DNA from: Heracleum sosnowskyi
Taxonomy: Eukaryota > Streptophyta > Magnoliopsida > Apiales > Apiaceae
Assembly: GCA_030848705.1 (NCBI GenBank)
Contig: CM061243.1
Coordinates: 11,185,044 to 11,249,043 of the forward strand
Direction: 5' to 3'
DNA length: 64,000 bases
Of this stretch, positions 57,743 to 64,000 are shown piece by piece. The notes under the pieces are model-generated. The model did not search any database. It was not told the origin of the DNA and saw nothing but the letters and a program-made list of their open reading frames with translations. How positions within the stretch are numbered: the stretch's first letter is position 1; each line of letters starts with the position of its first letter. A program made the position numbers and the translations under genes.

Positions 57743-60700
57743 ATGGCTGGAGAATTTATCATTACCAAAACTAATCATGTCTCGTTTCAAAACCTGCAAT
57801 CCATAACGAACTTACAGTTTCGTGCATGGGCAGAGTTTTTGAACACACGTTCATTAGTGGCATATGTTGTGAGTACTCCCGTGGTCCTTTGCATCGATCA
57901 ATTGACTGCGTTGTACACAACCGCCACGGATACAAGTGAGAATAATATAAGGTCCTTCAGTTTTGTTGTGCCAGGGGGCAGAACAATAAGGGTGACGGAA
58001 CATGATTTTAATCGAATCTTACATTTTCCTACAGAAAACCTTGTTCCGGAACCCACGACTGAGGAGATACATGCTTTCTTCACTCTCATTAGAAGTCAAC
58101 AGCCTAACTTCTTTGTGGGAGAGTTCCTTAAGCATTACTTGCCAAAAGCATGGAACTTTTTCTTTCATACCCTAATCCATATTTTTACTGCCAAGCTAAC
58201 AAATCTGCATGGTATTCCCTTATTCCTTCAAAAGATAGGGTTTGCCATTGCCAACAATAGGCATATTAACAATGGACGGTTACTGATTGATCAAGTAATC
58301 ATATGCATGGGACCACTGGATGAAAGAACAGGCATAGATGATGTGCTCTGTTTCTATCCTAGGTTCCTACAGCTAATTCTCAATGATGTCTTAACAGATG
58401 ATGAACGGGAGACATTTGATGGTGAGGAGAACCAGGATTGTATGAAGATGAAGAGCAATGCCATAACCGCTCTGATACGGAAGAACAACTATCTTCCAGG
58501 GGTACCCACTGTTCTCACTGAATATCTAAGAACGGTGCCCCTACCACTTCTACCCCCAGGGGAACAGGTAAATCAAGGTAACATTCCTGAACCTGAACTG
58601 GCTCCTGAACCACAACCAATGGATGTTGATCCAGAGCCCTTAGTGGCCATTCCTGACCAGGAGGTTGCAAACCCACAACCTCTAACCACGGTCGAAGAGC
58701 CTTTGGAAGAGCCAAATGAAACAATAAACGAACCTCCTTCCCCTCCTATACCCAGTATTCAGACATCCGTGAGTGTAGAGGGAGATAGTGCCTTAGCAGC
58801 ACCATATAAGGAGATACACCCTTCAACAGCAGCTCTGCCTTCCTCTAAAAGGAGACGAACAGAAACTGAGGCAACTGTTGATACTTTATTTCAAACTTCC
58901 AAAGCGCCCTTTATTGATTTTTCTGATGCTGATTGGGCTACGCTAACGAAAGCTATATCTGAACCATTAGCTCAATCAGGTAAGGAAGAATTGACGGAAG
59001 CAACTGGTGTTCCGACCATATTACGGTCAGGTTCACTGGTTGAAGATTCTAAGAACCAAGGGTCTTCACAGACGTCGAGAGAAGGCTTTGACCTAAATGC
59101 ACAATCTAAAGGGTCATTGTCTACCTCCCCAGATGGAACATATCTGGATCCTGCGGGTAAAGGGTCTGACGTAGGTGCAGATCGGCAACTCGTTGACAAT
59201 GAATCAATTATTATTGAGGAGTCAACAGAGGTAAAGTCTTCACAGACTATCGGGGAAGATTCGGGATCTCTGCTGTTAAAAGAGCCTGTTTCTAACCCCC
59301 TAGAGATTCAAACTCTAGATCCTACAAAGGATATATCATCTAAGGATGATCAGCAACTTGGTTTATCCAAGGACGGGGACTTGCGAAGCCCCATTGCACC
59401 ACCGGTGACCTCCTTAAGGACGGCTACGGTGTTTTCTTCTGCAGGTACTATCAACACAAAGGATTTGAGTGAAACACAAACACTTACACCTGGCCTGAGT
59501 GGGAAAGGAAAAATGATTCAAACACCGACAGAAACGTTGAGTGTACACCCAGAGCCAAATGTGAGGAGTGACACCCTAACCCTACCTAATATTGATGATT
59601 TGCTGTTACCAACAGAAAGAGAGCTACAAGTTCAATCTACCCTCAAGGAGATGACAGTTCGTGACAAAGAAGGAAATCCACTATTCAAGGTTCCACTGCG
59701 ACCTTCCTTTGACCAAGGGATCTCCTCTAGTCAAGCCAATGCTTCTTTAAAGACTATTCAAGAGAAGGTTGACTTGGCTGCACCTGATTCCAGAAGAACA
59801 TTCAGGGTCATTGGCAGTGCATCTGGCACTATACCAGGTACGAAGCAGGCAGTGGACTCCTTAAAGAAGGAAGCTATGGACGAACTGATCGAGTTGAGGA
59901 CGGACGTAAAGGAACTTAAAGATGGTTTCATGAATGAAGTGGATGCTTTGCAACAAGGACAAGAAGCTTTGAAAGAAGACGTTCTGGTTATCCGGGATGG
60001 TCAAGCTAGGGTAAAAGATGCAATGAACACCCTTTCTAGAGTGGAGTCTAAGCTGAACCAGAGATTGGACAAGATTGAGAAGACTACCAACTCCAGATTG
60101 GATGACATTGACCTGAAGCTGGCTTCTATGCAAGAGATGAATAAGGATCTGCTAGATTTCATGGAAAATCAAAGTGATGGAGTACAGTCGATTTGGACTA
60201 TGCTGAAGAACCAACAAACTAGCCAACCTGGTCCTTCAAATCAGCAACCTGATCCTTCTACTACCTTTTATGCTGAGGATGCTTTTATCGAGGATTCCTC
60301 AACTAAGGGGGAGAAAGTTGGAGAAGGGGAGAAAGAGAAGCCTAAGGATGGATGGGGAGTTTGGGAGACAGTTGAAGCTATTCCTATCAGACAGTACTGG
60401 ATAGAGGAACTTGTAGAAGAAGAGAAGGAGAGTGAAGAGGAATTTGAGGTCATGCATGAGCAACCTAATCAAGAGGAGCATGAGCCATATTATCCAGAGC
60501 CCGTTGAACATCCAATCTGGGAGGATATTATGGAAGAAGAAGCAAATTCTCTATCACCTGAAGAAGAAGCTGCCTTGGAAGCTGTAAGAGCTCAGAGAGC
60601 TGCAGTAGATGCCAGGCAAGCTGAGAAAGAGAAACAGCAAGCAATTATGAGGAGTGAAAAACTGAAGAGATTCAAAGTGTATAATGAAGTGAGGAAGAAG

Positions 60701-61546
60701 AAGATGATAGATCTGGCAAAGAAAGATGGTACTTAATGGGAAATGGCTTACAAAACCTTTTGCGGAGTTGAAGAAGGATTAGAAGTCAACGACAATGCTG
60801 AGGTGGAAGTTATTATTCAGGACATCAGAAGTGCTAATCTTGAAGATCAGACTTACTTTAAAGCACTGAGAAGCTCTATAATCTGTCTGAATGCTGGGGT
60901 TAAAGAAAATGGTGCCTGGAGCTTATTAATCAGTTTTCTGGAGAAAGGTACATTTGTGATTTCCACTAAGTTTTTAGAACAGAGGACATATTCAGAATTG
61001 CAGGCTATACTCATCAAGATCCAAAGAACTACAAGGCTAAATGAACTGCTCCGTGAGCATGTTAAGGAGATCGTGATGAAAGTCGGTCCAGAGATTACTG
61101 AAGATCCTCCAATGGTTAGATTCATGACGAATGACTTGTTCAGAATCTGCTATTTGGCTGAGGACAAACTGAGAGACTACCCAAGCAACTATCTAATCTC
61201 AGTTGAGAAGTATCTTAGATCCACTGGATTCTCATCAACGGAGAAGGACAAAGCAGCAGACACTCTTAAAAGATTTCTAATGGAGAATGTTCCTTACTAT
61301 AGGAAAAGAGTGGAAAGAGGATTGGAAGTGCATACCTGACTGCCAAACATGCCAAAGCTAAACAAGAAAGATGTTAACATTGCATGGTTATGGGCTGGAG
61401 TGGGTCAAGAGGTTGAATATATTGGAAGACACATCCAAGGAGCAATCCTTAAACCTGGAGAACCACTGCACTATCTATCAGTGATTGATTATCAAGCTGC
61501 TAACTCCAATCCAATGATTGAAGAAGGTGAGATTGGAATGGACTGA
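57743..61546 (+). pseudogene. Long third ORF of the copia element (env-position protein), 1,267 codons with two stops
   Basis: One frame runs from ATG 57,743 (context aaaatggc) to the TGA at 61,544, interrupted at 60,734-60,736 (TAA) and 61,337-61,339 (TGA); the first 997 residues are uninterrupted. The first 260 or so residues look globular (TNLQFRAWAEFL, then FVVPGGRTIRVTEHDFNRIL and LLIDQVIICMGPLDERTG). They resemble, to my recollection, the 'putative plant transposon protein' domain. Next is a Pro/Glu-rich and Ser/Thr-rich disordered stretch (about 270-690), a coiled coil (about 700-810), an acidic stretch and a Lys-rich end. The last 270 residues form another folded-looking part. No signal peptide or transmembrane helix is seen, so calling it an envelope protein is not supported. 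The role is unknown. Confidence 0.8.
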
Positions 61547-61763
61547 AGATTGAAGCAAAGAACAAAAGAACTATCAGCTCAGACTAGAGGAGCAACTTCA
61601 TTGTATAAAGTTTAATTGTTTTTTGATTTATGAAATCTGGAAATGTATATATATCTGATCCAGAATGCATTTAATATTATTACGTTGTCTTACTTTAATT
61701 AGTTTCATGTTTCCTTAGTTGAGTTATCCTCGAAGTATTTGCTTGTCGAACTCTATCCAATTA

Positions 61764-61776
61764 AATAGGGGGAGAT
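61764..61776 (+). other. Polypurine tract of the copia element
   Basis: aaatagggggaga-type purine run ending at the 3' LTR start (61,777). Confidence 0.8.
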
Positions 61777-62889
61777 TGTAAAGCATAATGTAACATAAGA
61801 TGTAAAAGAGATAACTACAACTCAACAAAGGACAAGACAGACAATAATATTAACAGAAGCACAGGAATCCAGAATCAAAGAAGAAAAGGTGAACTCAAAA
61901 AATCAAAATACGTTATGTATTCTTGAAGTCCGTAAACAGGTCACGGAAAGAAGTTCATGAAAATGTTCAAGCCTCAGTGACAGCAAAAGAAACAAGACTT
62001 TCAAGACGACAGAAGTATGTGAATGATTTAGGGTTAAGTACCACGGGATTCCAGTGATTTAATCGAAGCAACCAGAACGACAAGAGACTTATCAGCAGCA
62101 CTGAATTGAAGACATAAAAGAAGAATTGATCAAGTGTTATTCATCTGTGAACCAGACCAGTTGCACTAGGTGACGGCACTTAAAAAGATCAAGTTGTTTT
62201 ATCGTCTCGGAAGAAATTGATACAGTCTATTACTTAAACACCCGGGAGCTCAGTGGAATCATTAATTGATAAAAGACAAGAAACAAGAATTCGATAGTTT
62301 TTCAATTAAGAAAACTATCGAATGGTATAATAATGATTCATTGAAAACCATGTTTACTTTAATTTGGTATTCGATAGTTTTGATTAAAAAACTATCGAAT
62401 GGTAAATTAAAGTATTTCATTCGATGGTTTTTAATTAAGGAGCAGGTGAAAAGTATTCTTGTTTTACAGGTTGAAGTTGAAGATGGACGGCCAGGATTGT
62501 TTCTACATTCCTAGTTCGATAGTTTTCAATTGAAGACTACAATTAATACAGAGAGAAGATAGTGTCTTCTTCAGTCGAGTTATTTTCACAGAAGCAATAA
62601 CTGAGAAAGAGTTTGAGCCAGAGAGAAAATACCAGAGAAATTAATTCTGCTTAAATTCTATCAAAGTTTTGATTGTGTATAACTTAGAACTCATTGAAGC
62701 TAATCTACGGATTAGAAATTGTAGCACCCCTCGAGGTTTATATTTATAAAAATATATATTCCCCGAAACTTGATTTGGTTTGGTGTGTTTGATTTCGTTA
62801 TAGAACTGAAAGATTAATCCGCGAACGAAATTAAATTATTTGTGAGTATCGTATTCAACCCCCCCTTCTACGATACTTTGGACCTAACA
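61777..62889 (+). repeat. Right LTR of the copia element
   Basis: 1,113 bp. Four differences from the left LTR were seen by eye: near 61,891 (g for a), 62,518 (g for a), 62,690 (c for a) and 62,752 (t for g). Confidence 0.93.
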
Positions 62890-62894
62890 AGACT

Positions 62895-63125
62895 TATTCG
62901 CTAAGACTCCCAAATATACCATAAATACTAGGCTCCCGACGCCTATATAAGGACCCTGATCCTACAATCAGAACTACGTCTTTGGCTTGATTCTCAATTA
63001 CGAATTGAGATACGTAGGCATCTTGTGAGGACCGATTTAGTCTCGAAACACAAGTGCAGCCATTAAAGCTCGAAGCTCTCTTACCCTAACATTAAATTCA
63101 CAAGCTCAGTTTTTATTCCACAACA
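62895..63125 (+). repeat. Right LTR of the Ty3 element, second part
   Basis: Resumes the LTR interrupted at 49,383 (tattcgctaagactccc) and ends ccacaaca, followed by the target duplication aaaat. Confidence 0.9.
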
Positions 63126-63235
63126 AAAATCATATTCATAAAAAGCAAATATAAATATAAGAAAGTAAAATATTAAAATACAAAAAGAATAACAAATTTA
63201 AATTTCAACCGTGCATCACACGGGTTTTAAGCTAG
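63126..63235 (+). mobile_element. Helitron, right part with 3' hairpin and CTAG
   Basis: Continuation of the Helitron that starts at 41,960. The hairpin ccgtg-catca-cacgg is followed by gttttaagctag and a host T at 63,236. Confidence 0.8.
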
Positions 63236-63451
63236 TAATAATATTAATCACAAAACAACATCTTTCACTTCCGAAGTCTTTGTTACCAACACGGCAACAC
63301 CCACGTGAAGAATTATGCCAAACAAATCAAAAGAAAATACTTATATTTTCTTGCAAATCAAATGATAGAGTAGAAGCCCAAAAAATATGTAATTTCTCTC
63401 TTCTCGATCCTCTCTCCTCCCCCTCGGGCTAACCCTAACCCTAATTCCTCC

Positions 63452-64000
63452 TTGCCCCCACTCTCTACTTTTGCCTCTTTTCCCATTCCCTCCTCTTCCT
63501 CCAAGCCCTTCTCGCTCCCCTCGACTTCCACTTCTGATTTAGGTGTCAATTCTAAGGGTAGGGTGCCCCCCCCAGATCTATTCTGGCCAATTCTTCCAAG
63601 ACTCAGTTTGCGAAGGCTGCAGATAAGTCCTGGAGCTCTGCTTTGGCTGGCAAACCCTCCCAGTCATCTAACCTTCAGTTTATGCTGGGCAGTGTTACTA
63701 AACAAGACGGTTATGTGCGCATTAATCCCCCCATGAAGTTCCTTCAGGATTCTAGGAAGGCATGGGACAAAAGTGTGATTGGATTTTTTGTGGGAAATGG
63801 TTTCTTATTTCGATTTTTAAAGGAAAAAACATTCCAAACTTGGGGCAATTTGGGGGTTAAAATGCATTTTCTATAATCAGAGAAGCTTCTATACTTTGAG
63901 ATTTGCCACGGTGGAAGACATGAATTTGGCTTTAGGCCAAGGCTCTGTTTATTTGGGAGACCGTATGTTTATACTTCAACCTTGGATGGAGAGTACGAAG
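63452..64000 (+). pseudogene. LINE ORF1-type (DUF4283-like) sequence, frameshifted, cut by the window edge
   Basis: A Ser/Pro-rich N-terminal part (PPLSTFASFPIPSSSSKP) is followed by KAADKSWSSALAGKPSQ, then INPPMKFLQDSRKAWDKSVIGFFVG. The continuation FYTLRFATVEDMNLALGQGS and DRMFILQPWMEST is the DUF4283 sentence of plant LINE ORF1 (nucleic-acid-binding) proteins. Three frames are needed: one shift at the C-run near 63,568-63,577 and one near 63,872. It therefore looks non-functional. A zinc knuckle and ORF2 would be expected beyond the window. Could also be a host gene that took up this domain. Confidence 0.65.

Larger units (their letters stand above)
49384..62889 (+). mobile_element. SIRE/Maximus-like Ty1-copia retrotransposon, 13.5 kb, TSD agact
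   Basis: agact at 49,379-49,383 and 62,890-62,894 flank the element. LTRs are 1,113 bp each (49,384-50,496 and 61,777-62,889) with 4 differences. Order: LTR, Met-tRNA PBS, gag, protease, integrase, RT, RNase H, a 1.4-kb spacer, a long third ORF, polypurine tract, LTR. The copia order (integrase before RT), very large size and extra ORF after pol point to the sirevirus/Maximus lineage. Gag-pol is broken in several places. Confidence 0.93.
43046..63125 (+). mobile_element. Ty3 retrotransposon with gag-pro only, TSD aaaat, carrying a nested copia element
   Basis: aaaat at 43,041-43,045 and 63,126-63,130 flank the element. Left LTR 43,046-43,562 (517 bp); right LTR 49,099-49,383 plus 62,895-63,125 (516 bp), split by the copia insertion. 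The native length without the insert is about 6.6 kb. The internal part has gag and a protease domain followed by 3 kb of non-coding DNA with three tandem arrays. No RT, RNase H or integrase, so it must have been mobilised by another element. Confidence 0.9.

Noticed and set aside
57743..61546. Viral envelope glycoprotein in the copia element
   Set aside because: No signal peptide, no transmembrane helix and no glycoprotein-like cysteine pattern; only the position after pol is envelope-like.
63427..63446. Telomere-like ctaaccctaaccctaatt
   Set aside because: Only about two and a half units, inside the leader of a LINE-type ORF1 with other pyrimidine-rich sequence. No array follows, so chance or element-internal.

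Overview
The window is nuclear DNA of a flowering plant, most likely a eudicot. The evidence is GT-AG introns, TATA boxes about 30-60 bp upstream of start codons, very AT-rich intergenic DNA, and plant-specific families: BCS1-like AAA-ATPases, a FAD2-type oleate desaturase, Athila-type Ty3 elements, a SIRE-type Ty1-copia element and Helitrons. A divergent FAD2 together with these repeat families would suit an Apiaceae genome, but that placement is inference. There is no rRNA, tRNA or CRISPR.

Left part (1-26,316), the gene-bearing part. A Helitron-rich AT block (1-2,564) precedes a small unknown single-pass membrane protein gene (2,775-3,440). Three tandem two-exon genes for BCS1-like AAA-ATPases follow on the minus strand (3,556-5,228; 9,888-11,505; 12,459-14,102). 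Between the first two lie a foldback MITE, a 5'-truncated LINE with a target-site duplication, and a Helitron-like unit carrying several small exons. From 14.9 to 19.3 kb there is a cluster of small DNA transposons (Stowaway MITE, two Helitrons, a long-TIR element). An intronless FAD2-like gene (19,780-20,931) comes next, then the C-terminal exon of a HIPP/HMA-type protein ending in a CaaX box, a MITE, and 3 kb of unassigned GCGAGG-rich repeat.

Middle part (26,317-41,959). A plus-strand Athila-like gag-pro element has equal 1,581-bp LTRs, but a primer binding site follows its second LTR. Next to it a minus-strand Athila-like element (TSD gcatg) sits inside an old fragment of the same long ORF that the copia element further right carries. 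A truncated LTR and AT-rich tandem repeats close this part.

Right part (41,960-63,235) is a three-level nest. A Helitron was entered by a gag-pro-only Ty3 element (TSD aaaat), whose 3' LTR was then entered by a SIRE-like copia element (TSD agact). LTR divergence agrees with that order: about 8/516 for the Ty3 element and 4/1,113 for the copia element. The copia element is young, yet its gag-pol is broken many times. Its extra ORF downstream of pol spans 1,267 codons with only two stops. The window ends inside a frameshifted LINE ORF1 (DUF4283-like) sequence.

Only the three AAA-ATPases, the FAD2-like gene and possibly the 2,775 gene look like functioning host genes. Most of the rest is transposable-element DNA.
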